The notes: a model not told the origin generated them from the letters alone. A DNA stretch of 64,000 nt from Acidilobaceae archaeon (GCA_026413755.1 JAOAKH010000002.1:37348-101347), one strand, 5' to 3'; positions 23,240-31,689 are shown, counted from the stretch's first letter. Numbers and translations: made by a program.

Positions 23240-26116
23240 CTATTCTGCATATAGGGCCGGCTTAGCTGGGAGCGCCGCTCCTCTCTTTGGCGAGGAGCTC
23301 TCCTCCTCGAGCTCCACAGTTACCTGAAGTCCCAGCTCCCTCGACAGGAACTCCTCCGCCTCCTTGAGGGCCTGGTGCTCCAGATCCCTTGGCACGAGGA
23401 GCTGCAAGATCTCCGGGCTGGCTGCAACCCTCTGAGCTGCCTGAGCTACCTGCCTTGGCTCTACGCCAGAGACCCTCTTTATTGCCCTCCTTATCGCCTC
23501 TGCCTGGCCCGCGGGCAGCTCTTCTGCTATAGCCTTGCAGAGCTCGTACTTCCAGGGGGCTGCCACCGTTACCCTCAGCTTCTTAGCCGTCCTCACCAGC
23601 CTGAGCACTTCCCTCGCGTCCTCCAGCACTCTCCTCACTATCTCCTCTGCTCTGTGCAGCTCCTCCCTGATCTTAGACTTGTCTGCCTCAGGCCACGAGG
23701 CCACCGAGATAAAGCCCTGCTTGCCCATGATCTCCCAGGCCTCCTCTGCTACGTGCGGGGCGAAGGGCGCCATGAGGAGAGTCTGCACCTCTATGAACCT
23801 CTTGAGCACCTCCCTGTGTGGGCTCCCTGCCCTCCTGAGGTACCACTTGAACTTGCTTTGCAGGTCGTAGTAGCCTTCCATGAGAGCGCTCTTGTACATG
23901 GTCTCCTCCATGAGCTGCGTTACCCTCAGTATCTTCTCATTGAGGACGCTCTCGAACCAGTCGTCCACTTTCATCCTCTCCTCCCTCCCCTTCCCATAGT
24001 TCTCTGCCACGAAGTCGAGCCAGCCGCTAAGCTCCCTCACTGCCGCATCAGCTGTAGCTGGATCAAAGTTGGGGTCGTCGAGCGTCGAGTCTGCCCCAGC
24101 CATGATCTCTGCCCAGCGGGTGGCATCTGCGCCCCACCAGTCTATTGCCTGCCTGAGGAGTATGAAGTTGCCTTTGCTCTTGCTCATCTTCTCCCCTCCC
24201 ACGTTTATCCAACCGTTCACGCTTATCCCGCGCGGCCAGAGCTCGCGCGGGAACAGAGCCACGTGGTGAAAGACGAAGAACACTAGGTGGTTATACATCA
24301 GGTCCTTCCCGCTTATGCGGAGGTCCACTGGGTACCAGTAAAGGAACTCCCTCCTCATCTCCTCCACCAGCTCCTTCTTTATGCCTGTCAGCCTCTCCAC
24401 CTCCTCCGCAGAGCCCTGGCCGAGGAACACGTAGTCGAAGAGCTCGGGCACTAGTTGCTCAGGCCTAATGCCGTACTTCTCTGGGTGCTGGAGGTACTTA
24501 GCTATAGTGTAATATGCCATATACACCGTGGAGTCGCTCAGGCTCTCTATGACCCACTCGGGGCTCCACGGCAGCCTCGTGCCGAGCTCGCCCTTATGAG
24601 TAAAGGCCCAGTCGCGGAACCACTCGGCTATCCTTATCATCTCCCTCCTGGCCTCCTCCGGCCAAACCTTCATGGACTTGAGGGCCTCTAGCGCAAGCCT
24701 CTTCCACTCTGGCGAGCTGTAGAGGAGGAACCACTGGTCCTTCACCTTCTTTACATGGGTCCTTGCGCCGCACCTACAGTAAACGCGCTGGGGCAGCGTG
24801 TGAACCTGTAGCGCGGCGCCCTTGGAGGCTAGCCACTGGGCTATTTCCTCCTTCGCCTCCTTCACCGGCACGCCAGCCCAGGGCTCCACGAGCATTTGAC
24901 CTTTGTAGAACTCCTCCGCATATACGAGCTTAGTGGCCTCGTCGAGGGCCTCCTTGTCTAGCTGGCTCCTAACGCCCTTCTGCTCGCATGCCTCCTGCGC
25001 GGGGATTCCCTTGAAGGAGGGAGAGGATATGATCACTATGGGCTCTATCCTCTTCACCTCCTCGCAGTAAGGACCGCTGCAGGCCTCCTTCAGGTCCTTG
25101 AGCGCTACGTAGTCGTAAGGGGCGTGGGCAGGGACGCTCATGACTACTCCGGTCCCCACGTCGGGCTCCACGAAGGCAGCCGGCAGCAGCGGTAGGGGGC
25201 GACCGTCTGCGGGGTTCCTCACCCTCTTGCCGAGCAGCTCCCTCCCAGAGACCTTGCCCTCCGCAGAGAGCGGCACTCCCTGATCTACCAGCTCCCTGAA
25301 GCCGTACTCGCCTATCACCCACCTCTCCTCCCCCACCCTTGCTATAACATAGATAGCCTGCGGGTTAACCCAGATGTTCGTGGCACCAAAAATTGTCTCA
25401 GGCCTGTACGTTAGGGCGGGGAACACAAGCCCGTCCTCCGAGTAGAACTTAATGACGGTTGCCTCAGAGGGCCCTATGCCAGCGTACTCGTCGGGCCTGT
25501 CGTGATCCCCCACCACCTTCTGCTCCCGCGGGCACCAGACTACTGGGTGCTCCCCGATTGCCACGAGGCCTTTCTCCCTGAGCTTGTAGTACTGCCACTC
25601 TATGAACTTGCTGTAGGGGGGGTTAAGGTAAGTGGTGAAGAACTCCCTCCTCCAGTCTATGCTCATGCCGAAGAGCTGTAGGTCCCTTTTCCACCCCTCT
25701 TTGAAGAACGTCACCCAGTGCTCCGGGTTCTCGAAGCCATCGACGTCCTTCACGCCCATGAGCTTGAGGTCCCTCAGGACCTTCGGATCTCCCTCCCTTA
25801 CCCTTAGCGCCGCAGAGACGATGGGACCTCCTGTGGCGTGCCATCCCTGCGCGAAGAGGACGTTGTAGCCCCTCATCCTCTTGTACCTCGCCGTTACGTC
25901 CACCCTTAGGATGGTGAAGGCACTGCCCAGGTGAGGGTAGGCATTAACGTAGGGGTAAGGGAAGGTGACGAAGAACTTTGGCTTATCGCTGGGGTCGGCC
26001 TCGAAGAGCCTCGCAGAAGCCCACTTCTCGCGCCACTTGGCTTCTATGCTCTTGAGCCTCTCCACAAGAGGGCGCTCCACTTTGGGGCCGTAAAGAGACC
26101 TGTCAATTCCAAACAT
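23240..26116 (-). CDS. leuS: Leucyl-tRNA synthetase, archaeal type
   Basis: This class I synthetase charges tRNA-Leu. From ATG 26116 it has 958 residues, normal for archaeal/eukaryotic-type LeuRS. The HIGH-type sequence is P-H-L-G-S near residue 50, G-W-H-A-T-G-G-P-I follows, the editing domain occupies about 200-480 (including T-Y-R-P-E-T-I-F-G-A-T-N), and K-M-S-K-S-K-G-N lies near 680. The frame is open for 33 further codons, but that stretch contains the TATA region (CTTTTTA and ATATAAG at 26144-26160), so the later ATG is chosen. It is the likely first gene of the run leuS, fen, MFS, unknown, XPB. Confidence 0.96.
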   Translation of the reverse strand: MFGIDRSLYGPKVERPLVERLKSIEAKWREKWASARLFEADPSDKPKFFVTFPYPYVNAYPHLGSAFTILRVDVTARYKRMRGYNVLFAQGWHATGGPIVSAALRVREGDPKVLRDLKLMGVKDVDGFENPEHWVTFFKEGWKRDLQLFGMSIDWRREFFTTYLNPPYSKFIEWQYYKLREKGLVAIGEHPVVWCPREQKVVGDHDRPDEYAGIGPSEATVIKFYSEDGLVFPALTYRPETIFGATNIWVNPQAIYVIARVGEERWVIGEYGFRELVDQGVPLSAEGKVSGRELLGKRVRNPADGRPLPLLPAAFVEPDVGTGVVMSVPAHAPYDYVALKDLKEACSGPYCEEVKRIEPIVIISSPSFKGIPAQEACEQKGVRSQLDKEALDEATKLVYAEEFYKGQMLVEPWAGVPVKEAKEEIAQWLASKGAALQVHTLPQRVYCRCGARTHVKKVKDQWFLLYSSPEWKRLALEALKSMKVWPEEARREMIRIAEWFRDWAFTHKGELGTRLPWSPEWVIESLSDSTVYMAYYTIAKYLQHPEKYGIRPEQLVPELFDYVFLGQGSAEEVERLTGIKKELVEEMRREFLYWYPVDLRISGKDLMYNHLVFFVFHHVALFPRELWPRGISVNGWINVGGEKMSKSKGNFILLRQAIDWWGADATRWAEIMAGADSTLDDPNFDPATADAAVRELSGWLDFVAENYGKGREERMKVDDWFESVLNEKILRVTQLMEETMYKSALMEGYYDLQSKFKWYLRRAGSPHREVLKRFIEVQTLLMAPFAPHVAEEAWEIMGKQGFISVASWPEADKSKIREELHRAEEIVRRVLEDAREVLRLVRTAKKLRVTVAAPWKYELCKAIAEELPAGQAEAIRRAIKRVSGVEPRQVAQAAQRVAASPEILQLLVPRDLEHQALKEAEEFLSRELGLQVTVELEEESSSPKRGAALPAKPALYAE

Positions 26117-26195
26117 TTCCACCGCGCTCGCCGGCAGGTACGAGGCTAAAAAGCTTATATGGATAATAAAGTTTTGTGTAGGGAGGAGAGAAGGA

Positions 26196-26519
26196 ATGTC
26201 TATGGAGGACGTCACGAGGACCTACGAGGGCAGCGCGAAGGTGGGGAGGATTATGAAGAGCTTTGCCACTATAACCCTTAAGCCGGAGGACTTCTCGAGC
26301 CCAGTCTCCTTCCAGATGGCCATATCGAGAATATATGAGTCCATGCTTAGGATGATGGAGTCAGGGGGGCCTCAGCACACGTACATGGCTGAGGTGAGGT
26401 TCACCGACGACCTGGGGAACACAGTGGTTTTCGCGGTGGACCTCGGCCCTAACCTGCCCCCCTTCTCCTCTGAGAAGGTCAAGGCGAGGATAGTGGTGCA
26501 GCTGTACGAGGAGGACTAG
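26196..26519 (+). CDS. Unknown 107-residue protein
   Basis: No family is recognised. The product is a small acidic alpha/beta protein: a strand-rich start (S-F-A-T-I-T-L-K-P), a central amphipathic helix (F-Q-M-A-I-S-R-I-Y-E-S-M-L-R-M-M), then strands (T-Y-M-A-E-V-R-F, T-V-V-F-A-V-D-L) and a C-terminal strand A-R-I-V-V-Q-L-Y-E-E-D. No catalytic or cysteine motif is seen. The ATG has a strong ribosome site (GGAGGA, 26182-26187), and a TATA-like TTATATGG near 26154 is shared with leuS in the other direction. It overlaps the convergent PhoH gene by four bases. Confidence 0.6.
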   Translation: MSMEDVTRTYEGSAKVGRIMKSFATITLKPEDFSSPVSFQMAISRIYESMLRMMESGGPQHTYMAEVRFTDDLGNTVVFAVDLGPNLPPFSSEKVKARIVVQLYEED

Positions 26520-27628
26520 CGCTTCTCCTCAACCCTTACGCCCAACCCTAGGAGCTTGAGGAAGACCTCTGAGAGGAACCTGGCATAGATCCCCCTCTGG
26601 CCTACCATCGGGCCCATGTGGCCCTCGCTGACCGTTACAACTAGCGAGTTCCCCGCTATGTCCACGTCCACCACATGCTTGTGGATCCAGCTAACGGGGT
26701 GGAGGGCCCTCACGAAGTCCTTGAAGTCCAGCGTTAGCTGCACAGCCCTTATCCTCGCGCCTGCCTCCTTCTCTATTGCCTGTATCCTCTCTCCCCTCTG
26801 GCCTATCAGCCTCCCCATGTACCCCTCCTTTGCCACTATGAGGAGGTCGGGCACAGCCTCCACTTCCCACTTCTTCTTAGCCTCCCTAAGGCTCGCCACC
26901 GTGATCACATCCGCATCTGGCGCATGGACGGCCGCTATGTCCTTTACTCTCCTCTCCTCCTCGCTCAGAGGCCTCTTCCTCATGACCAACTCTAGCAGCA
27001 GCTTTGCGCCTCTCTGAGCGCCGGGCCTTACCATGTCCTTAAGGCCCAGGTCCACCACAACGGCGGTCTCCTCCCCTAGTAGGATCTCCCTGGCAAGAGT
27101 TGCCCCATCCCTACCCTCGGCAGGCCTCTGGAATACCGGATCTCCTGCGACTATCAGCCTGCTGTTTCTTCCCATCCTAGTTATGATCTCCACTATGGTC
27201 TCCGCCGGCACGCTCTGCGCGTCGTCGAGCACTATGATGGAGTCATCAAAGGTCCTTCCGCGCAGGAAGTGAGGATCTGCGAGCAGCAGCTTGCCCGAGG
27301 AGAGGAGGCCTTGAAGGGCAGCAGGCTCTGCAAAGCCGGCGAATATGTCCACGAGGTACTGGGAGGCATGCTCAACGTAGCTCCTCGGCTCGCTGAAGAG
27401 CGTTATCTCCTTGCCCGTGACCACGTCCACTATAGGCCTAGAGATCACTAGCCTCCTGTACTTCCCCTTCTCCACTGCTGCCAGGCCGTAAGATATCGCG
27501 AAGAGGCTCTTGCCAGTCCCCGTGGGCCCAAAGGCCCCTACGAGGTCCTTTGAGGAGAGCAAGGCCTTCTTCAGCTCCCTCTGTCCGGGCGATCTGGGCT
27601 CCAGGCTGTCAAAGATCTCTGCAAGCAT
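26516..27628 (-). CDS. PhoH-like ATPase fused to KH RNA-binding domains
   Basis: The 370-residue product joins an N-terminal PhoH-type P-loop ATPase to C-terminal KH domains. Walker A is G-P-T-G-T-G-K-S with Lys40; the Walker B-like D-D-A-Q is near residue 134; A-G-D-P-V-F-Q-R-P follows near 160. From about 260 two GxxG-type loops appear, Y-M-G-R-L-I-G-Q-R-G-E-R and H-M-G-P-M-V-G-Q-R-G, each in a KH-like setting. PhoH proteins are predicted RNA helicases or RNase-linked ATPases; the KH fusion supports an RNA role. The name comes from phosphate starvation in E. coli and says little here. An inverted repeat lies at 27637-27697 just upstream. Confidence 0.85.
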   Translation of the reverse strand: MLAEIFDSLEPRSPGQRELKKALLSSKDLVGAFGPTGTGKSLFAISYGLAAVEKGKYRRLVISRPIVDVVTGKEITLFSEPRSYVEHASQYLVDIFAGFAEPAALQGLLSSGKLLLADPHFLRGRTFDDSIIVLDDAQSVPAETIVEIITRMGRNSRLIVAGDPVFQRPAEGRDGATLAREILLGEETAVVVDLGLKDMVRPGAQRGAKLLLELVMRKRPLSEEERRVKDIAAVHAPDADVITVASLREAKKKWEVEAVPDLLIVAKEGYMGRLIGQRGERIQAIEKEAGARIRAVQLTLDFKDFVRALHPVSWIHKHVVDVDIAGNSLVVTVSEGHMGPMVGQRGIYARFLSEVFLKLLGLGVRVEEKR

Positions 27629-27636
27629 CCTAGCTC

Positions 27637-27697
27637 CTCATATAGCCCCTCTCCTGAGCTTATAGCTTCGGCCAGAAACAACTAGAGGGGCTATGAG
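27637..27697. repeat. Inverted repeat around a divergent promoter
   Basis: The left arm at 27637-27652 (CTCATATAGCCCCTCT) and right arm at 27684-27697 (AGAGGGGCTATGAG) are complementary over 14 bases with a two-base insertion in the left arm. They flank a TATA-like GCTTATAGC at about 27659-27667, between the phoH-like gene and the 130-residue gene. It could be an operator pair or fold as a leader hairpin. Confidence 0.5.
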
Positions 27698-27730
27698 AGG
27701 CTTGCGACGAGTCGAGCCGGAGGCAGTGAG

Positions 27731-28123
27731 ATGGAAGAGCCGATCGAGCCCCAGTGCTGGGTAAGGGTGCTGAGGGGAGGGAGGGCTCTCGACGAGGCCC
27801 TCTCGGAGATCAAGGTAAAGATATACGAGTACAATCGGGCCATAAAGGGCACTAAGTACTATCTGAAGCCTGTGCATAAGGCCTACCGCTTCGTGGGAGG
27901 AACGAGGAGGGTTTACGAGTACTACGGCAGGTACTGGTATAGGGTAGAGGGCAGAGGGCTCAAGTACATAGGGACACAGCCTCCCCTCGGCTTGCCTAGC
28001 CCGCCGAGGAACCCGCTGGAGGGGCTCTCCGTGATAAGGGAGGGGGAGGACTTAATACTCAGGTGCGAGTCCTACGATTCCTTCAAGTACTTCTTTGCAG
28101 GCCTTGAGGTCAGGAGGGAATAG
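27731..28123 (+). CDS. Unknown 130-residue protein
   Basis: No family is recognised. The product begins with W-V-R-V-L-R-G-G, has a helix A-L-D-E-A-L-S-E-I-K-V-K-I-Y-E-Y, and a tyrosine- and arginine-rich centre (T-K-Y-Y-L-K-P, V-Y-E-Y-Y-G-R-Y-W-Y-R). A proline-rich loop (P-P-L-G-L-P-S-P-P-R-N-P) leads to a C-terminal strand-helix unit ending F-K-Y-F-F-A-G-L-E-V. The basic aromatic core could bind nucleic acid, but this is speculation. The coding strand is purine-rich like its neighbours. It overlaps the convergent SAM hydrolase gene by 14 bases. Confidence 0.55.
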   Translation: MEEPIEPQCWVRVLRGGRALDEALSEIKVKIYEYNRAIKGTKYYLKPVHKAYRFVGGTRRVYEYYGRYWYRVEGRGLKYIGTQPPLGLPSPPRNPLEGLSVIREGEDLILRCESYDSFKYFFAGLEVRRE

Positions 28124-28889
28124 GCTCTAGGCTTACCTGATCTCCCAGCCGCAGCCCTAGCATCTCGGCAGCGCTGCCGCCGTTAACGGCCACCTCCACG
28201 AAGCCGGCGCTGTTGATGTATATCACCAGCTCCCCCCAGGGCACGTCGGAGAAAGTTCTCCCCCTCTTCACTAGGCTCTCTCCTCCCTTAGCCCTCAGCC
28301 TGAAGGCGGTCGCCTCTGGTAACTCTCTCATGCTGAGGGCCACGTTCCCGAACTTATCTATGTATATGACCTCTTGTCCCTCCTCTAGCGAGAGGCTCAC
28401 TAGATCGCTCACGGGCTCCCCTAGCTCCCCCAGGCTCACGCCCTGATGAATGAGGGCAGCGGCGGGAGCAAAGAGGTCCCTGCCGTGGAAGGTGTAGCTG
28501 AGCTTGATCTCTCCCTTGCTTCTCAGCCTCGGGCGAGCAAGGGAGGAGACCTTCTCGAAGGAGAGCGCCACCGCCTCTCTCAGCCCTTCCTGCTGAACTG
28601 CAGGGTACAGGACGCCGTTGTCGGGACCCACGAAGAAGTAGTCTCCAGCCCTCACTGCCAGGGCCCTCCTCTGGGAGCCCACGCCCGGATCTACCACTAC
28701 CACAAAGATGGTGCCCCTCGGGAACCAGCGGTAGGAGGAGAGGAGCACATATGCCCCTGCCTTTGCGCTGAAGCTCCATTCGCCGTGTTCGACGTCGATC
28801 ACCTCAGCGCTAGGCGCTATGCTCTTTATGACGGCCTTCAAGATCCCTGCGTAGTGAGTGTTGCCGTAGTCCGTTATGAGCGCTATCAA
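28110..28889 (-). CDS. SAM hydrolase (DUF62 family)
   Basis: The 259-residue product belongs to the DUF62/SAM hydroxide adenosyltransferase family, which splits S-adenosylmethionine to adenosine and methionine; fluorinases and chlorinases are relatives. Family marks are the N terminus A-L-I-T-D-Y-G with the conserved Asp, V-V-V-D-P-G-V-G near residue 66, F-V-G-P-D-N-G-V-L near 87, the H-G-R-D-L-F-A-P-A motif near 135, and Y-I-D-K-F-G-N near 176. Length is typical. The ATG lies about 31 bases past a TATA-like element that, on the other strand, also precedes tRNA-Pro. Confidence 0.92.
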   Translation of the reverse strand: MIALITDYGNTHYAGILKAVIKSIAPSAEVIDVEHGEWSFSAKAGAYVLLSSYRWFPRGTIFVVVVDPGVGSQRRALAVRAGDYFFVGPDNGVLYPAVQQEGLREAVALSFEKVSSLARPRLRSKGEIKLSYTFHGRDLFAPAAALIHQGVSLGELGEPVSDLVSLSLEEGQEVIYIDKFGNVALSMRELPEATAFRLRAKGGESLVKRGRTFSDVPWGELVIYINSAGFVEVAVNGGSAAEMLGLRLGDQVSLEPIPS

Positions 28890-28955
28890 CCCCTCTCCCC
28901 TCCTCTAGACGGCTTAACAATTTAAGAGCTGAGGGAGGAGACAGCCTTGGGCTCT

Positions 28956-29033
28956 GGGGCCGTCGTCTAGCCTGGCTAGGATGCCAGCCTGGGGCGCTGG
29001 TGGTCCCGGGTTCAAATCCCGGCGGCCCCACCA
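28956..29033 (+). tRNA. tRNA-Pro (anticodon GGG)
   Basis: The acceptor stem GGGGCCG (28956-28962) pairs with CGGCCCC (29023-29029). The anticodon stem CCAGC/GCTGG encloses CTGGGGC, giving GGG. The T loop is TTCAAAT. The discriminator is A and CCA is encoded (29031-29033). TTTAAG at about 28921-28926 lies 33 bases upstream. The last 22 bases overlap, antisense, the 3' end of the nucleotidyltransferase gene. Confidence 0.94.
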
Positions 29034-29725
29034 GACCTCTCTGCGAGCTCCCTCGGTATCTCCTCCAAGTCCTTCGGCGAGTCCACGCTCCTCCAGTAGT
29101 AGGGCGGGGTCTCGAACTTTACTACGCCGAGGGAGCCCTTTGAGGCCAGCAGCGGGAAGGCAGTCTTCTCTATGTCTCCCCTCTCTGGGAGGTACTCCAG
29201 CACGTCTCTCTTCATAGCATATACCCCTGCGTTGATCCAGTAGTCCTTTAGGATGGGCTTCTCCCTAAAGCTCCTAGCGAGGTTGCCCTCTACGTCCACG
29301 ACGCCGTATGGGCTCTTAAGGGGAACCAGTGCTATGTTAGCTACTATGCGCCCTCCGAGGGAGCTGAGGAGGGGCCTGGGATCTATGTCCGTTATGATGT
29401 CCCCGTTCACCACTATCACCGGCTCCATCTTGCTTATTATGTGTGCTGCATTCCTCAAAGCCCCGCCGGTGCCCAGGGGCTCGTCCTCCACCACGTAAGA
29501 CACGAACACCCCGTACTTGGCCCCGCTCCCTAAGGTCTCTATTATCTTCTCCTTCAGGTACCCCACGAGCATAAAGATCTCTGAGATGCCGTAGCCCCTT
29601 AACCACTCTATCTGATGCTCTACTATGGTCTTAGACCCCACCGGCAGGAGCACTTTTGGGAGCTCGAGCGTGAGGGGCCTCAACCTCTTGCCGAAGCCTC
29701 CCGCAAGTATGAGGGCTACCGTCAT
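29012..29725 (-). CDS. Sugar-phosphate nucleotidyltransferase
   Basis: The 237-residue product is an NDP-sugar pyrophosphorylase. The signature L-A-G-G-F-G-K-R-L-R-P-L-T is at the start, G-T-G-G-A-L-R-N near residue 85, V-V-N-G-D-I near 100 (metal-binding Asp), F-R-E-K-P near 153 and N-A-G-V-Y near 165. It should make NDP-glucose or GDP-mannose-type donors for glycans; it lacks the C-terminal left-handed helix domain of bifunctional relatives. The last codons and the TGA lie inside tRNA-Pro on the other strand, so the terminal G-G-A-A-G-I is set by the tRNA. The ATG is 36 bases from a TATA box within the triple AGAAGT element. Confidence 0.88.
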   Translation of the reverse strand: MTVALILAGGFGKRLRPLTLELPKVLLPVGSKTIVEHQIEWLRGYGISEIFMLVGYLKEKIIETLGSGAKYGVFVSYVVEDEPLGTGGALRNAAHIISKMEPVIVVNGDIITDIDPRPLLSSLGGRIVANIALVPLKSPYGVVDVEGNLARSFREKPILKDYWINAGVYAMKRDVLEYLPERGDIEKTAFPLLASKGSLGVVKFETPPYYWRSVDSPKDLEEIPRELAERSGGAAGI

Positions 29726-29750
29726 GCCCCTCGCCGCTTAGCTTTAGTAG

Positions 29751-29782
29751 AGAAGTATTATAAACTTCTAACGTATAGAAGT
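29751..29782. promoter_or_regulatory. Triple AGAAGT element over a divergent promoter
   Basis: AGAAGT (29751-29756), ACTTCT (29764-29769) and AGAAGT (29777-29782) occur with an exact 13-base step, alternating in orientation. The TATA sequence TTATAAA lies between the first two copies and is positioned for the lactonase-like gene on the plus strand (28 bases to GTG) and the nucleotidyltransferase on the minus strand (36 bases to ATG). A repressor bound here would block both. The regulator is unknown. Confidence 0.5.
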
Positions 29783-29788
29783 TCCGAG

Positions 29789-30625
29789 GTGAGCTCTTTG
29801 GAGACCGGCGTGAAACGCGTATACCTTCTAGACTTCGGCATGCTGGCTGGGGAGCCGGGCTGGTTCGTTCCTAACCCTATGCTGTACGTGGAGATGGGCA
29901 ACCTCCAAGAGCTGGAGAAGAAGCATAAGTGGGTAGAGATACCGGTTTCTGGAGCGCTAGTGGAGCATAAGGATGGCTACGTGCTATACGACACAGGGGG
30001 TCACCCGGAGGCCTCTAAGGTATGGACGCAGGCTACGTTCTATGCCTTCCCAGTGGTCAAATTCACGGAGGACAACAGGCTGGAGAACCAGCTCAAGCTC
30101 GTAGGACTTAAGCCGGAGGACATAACGTACGTGGTCTTCTCCCACATGCACCTAGATCACATAGGCCAAGCATACCTCTTCAAGGAGACAGGAGCGCCGC
30201 TCGTAGTTCATAAGAAAGAGCTGCAGCACGCCCTTTACCTCTACTGGATGGGCAAAGTGGGCGGCTACCAGCCTGTGGACCTAGAGGCCCTGAAGGGCGC
30301 AAACTGGTTCCCCCTGGACCTCCCGCGCTTTGAGCTGCTGCCCGGCGTGGAGCTCATATGGGTGGGGGCGCACACGCCCGGGAGCATGATGATGAAGGTG
30401 ACCACCAACGAGGGCAACACGTATGTTTTCACCGGCGACTTCACGCACATACCTCAGGAAATAGAGCTCGAAAGCAAGGGCTGGCTCCTCGGCGACTTTG
30501 AGGAGTTCCTGTCAGGCATGAAAATGCTGAAGCTAATGCTCAGGAGGCCTAGGACTCAGGCCGTCCTCGGCCACGACCCTCAGCTGTGGCAGAAGTACCC
30601 CAAGGCCCCTAAGTTCCTGAGCTAG
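29789..30625 (+). CDS. Metallo-beta-lactamase-fold hydrolase, lactonase-like
   Basis: From GTG 29789 the product has 278 residues. The zinc motif H-M-H-L-D-H begins at His119 (HxHxDH), with T-G-D-F-T-H near residue 212 and a late G-H-D-P supplying the other ligands. L-V-E-H-K-D-G-Y-V-L-Y-D-T-G-G near 59 matches the start of the AHL-lactonase-like branch of the family. Activity on acyl-homoserine lactones is possible but any lactone or ester is open. A longer frame exists upstream but contains the TATA box; GTG 29789 is about 28 bases after it and would be leaderless, TTG 29798 being second choice. It overlaps the convergent G1P dehydrogenase gene by four bases. Confidence 0.82.
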   Translation: MSSLETGVKRVYLLDFGMLAGEPGWFVPNPMLYVEMGNLQELEKKHKWVEIPVSGALVEHKDGYVLYDTGGHPEASKVWTQATFYAFPVVKFTEDNRLENQLKLVGLKPEDITYVVFSHMHLDHIGQAYLFKETGAPLVVHKKELQHALYLYWMGKVGGYQPVDLEALKGANWFPLDLPRFELLPGVELIWVGAHTPGSMMMKVTTNEGNTYVFTGDFTHIPQEIELESKGWLLGDFEEFLSGMKMLKLMLRRPRTQAVLGHDPQLWQKYPKAPKFLS

Positions 30626-31689
30626 ATCACTTCCACTTTTTCTGCCAGCCTCCTAGCCACTCTCTCTTCTAGCAGCTTGTCGCCCAGTATAGTATACCTC
30701 TCGGGCCTTATCGTAGGAGCCATCATGAGGGCCTCTACCACCTCCTCCTCCTTAACTCCCAGCTCCTTGGCGTTAGTGGGAGCTCCTACGGCCTTTAGCA
30801 AGTTTCTTATTTTCCTCCAGTTCAGCCTATGGAGCTCAGCCATGATTATAGTGCCCACCCCCACCGCCTCGCCGTGGAGCGGCGGGTTCTTCGCTATCAT
30901 GCTAAGGGCGTGGGCGAAGAGGTGCTCGGAGCCGCTTGCTGGCCTGGTGCTGCCGGCAATACACATAGCCACGCCGCTGCTCACGAGGGCCTCCAGCAGC
31001 ACTCTGTAGCCTTCCTGGCTGCCCGCTGCTATCTCCTTGTAGTAGGCGCTCACGTGCTGAGCGCTCATGAGCGCCAGGCTGGCCGCGTAGTCCCCGTAGT
31101 ACTCCCCCTTCAGGAGGTGCGCTAGCTTCCAGTCTCTCACGGCGGTGAACTTGCCAATGAGGTCCCCGAAGCCTGCCGCAGTGTGCCTCCTGGGGGCGGC
31201 CGAAACTATCTCTACGTCCACCATTATGGCCTCGGGAGCCTTCGCAAGCTTAGATATGGGCCTCTCGAAGCCCTTGAGGCTGGCGTATGGGGAGGATATG
31301 CCGTCGTGGCTGGCTGCGGTGGGCACGCTGATGAAGGGCTTCCCCGCCTCCTTTGCTGCGTACTTCGCCACGTCTATGGACTTCCCTCCTCCCAAGCCTA
31401 CGACCACGTCAATCCTGTCCTCCAACGTCTCTGAGGCCACGCTGTTTGCCGCCTCTATCGAGGCCTCCTCCACCACCTTGACCCACGAGGAGAAGCCCTC
31501 CCTCTCTAGCCCCTCTGCGAGAAGGGGGTAGATGGCCTTCTTCACGTTTGGCCCTGTGACCACCAGAACTGCAGAGCCCTTCGGGAAGAGCTCCCTGAGG
31601 TGGCGGCCCACGCTTGATATGACGCCCCGGCCCACGACTATCTTTCGGGGGAGGTCGATTATGTGCGCGTCCAACCGCCTCGCCGGCAC
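30622..31689 (-). CDS. egsA: Glycerol-1-phosphate dehydrogenase
   Basis: This NAD(P)-dependent enzyme reduces dihydroxyacetone phosphate to sn-glycerol-1-phosphate, the backbone of archaeal ether lipids. The 355 residues match the family: V-V-G-L-G-G-G-K-S-I-D near residue 95, S-V-P-T-A-A-S-H-D-G-I-S-S-P near 120, zinc-binding histidines in G-S-E-H-L-F-A-H near 250 and L-H-G-E-A-V-G-V-G near 270. The start is GTG 31689, with CTTTAATA about 22 bases upstream, slightly close for a TATA box; a TTG five codons in is the alternative. It diverges from the proteasome gene. Confidence 0.96.
   Translation of the reverse strand: MPARRLDAHIIDLPRKIVVGRGVISSVGRHLRELFPKGSAVLVVTGPNVKKAIYPLLAEGLEREGFSSWVKVVEEASIEAANSVASETLEDRIDVVVGLGGGKSIDVAKYAAKEAGKPFISVPTAASHDGISSPYASLKGFERPISKLAKAPEAIMVDVEIVSAAPRRHTAAGFGDLIGKFTAVRDWKLAHLLKGEYYGDYAASLALMSAQHVSAYYKEIAAGSQEGYRVLLEALVSSGVAMCIAGSTRPASGSEHLFAHALSMIAKNPPLHGEAVGVGTIIMAELHRLNWRKIRNLLKAVGAPTNAKELGVKEEEVVEALMMAPTIRPERYTILGDKLLEERVARRLAEKVEVI

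Noticed and set aside
29615..29788. Longer N terminus of the lactonase-like protein from ATG 29615
   Set aside because: It lies antisense within the nucleotidyltransferase gene and across the TATA box, and the added residues match no family.
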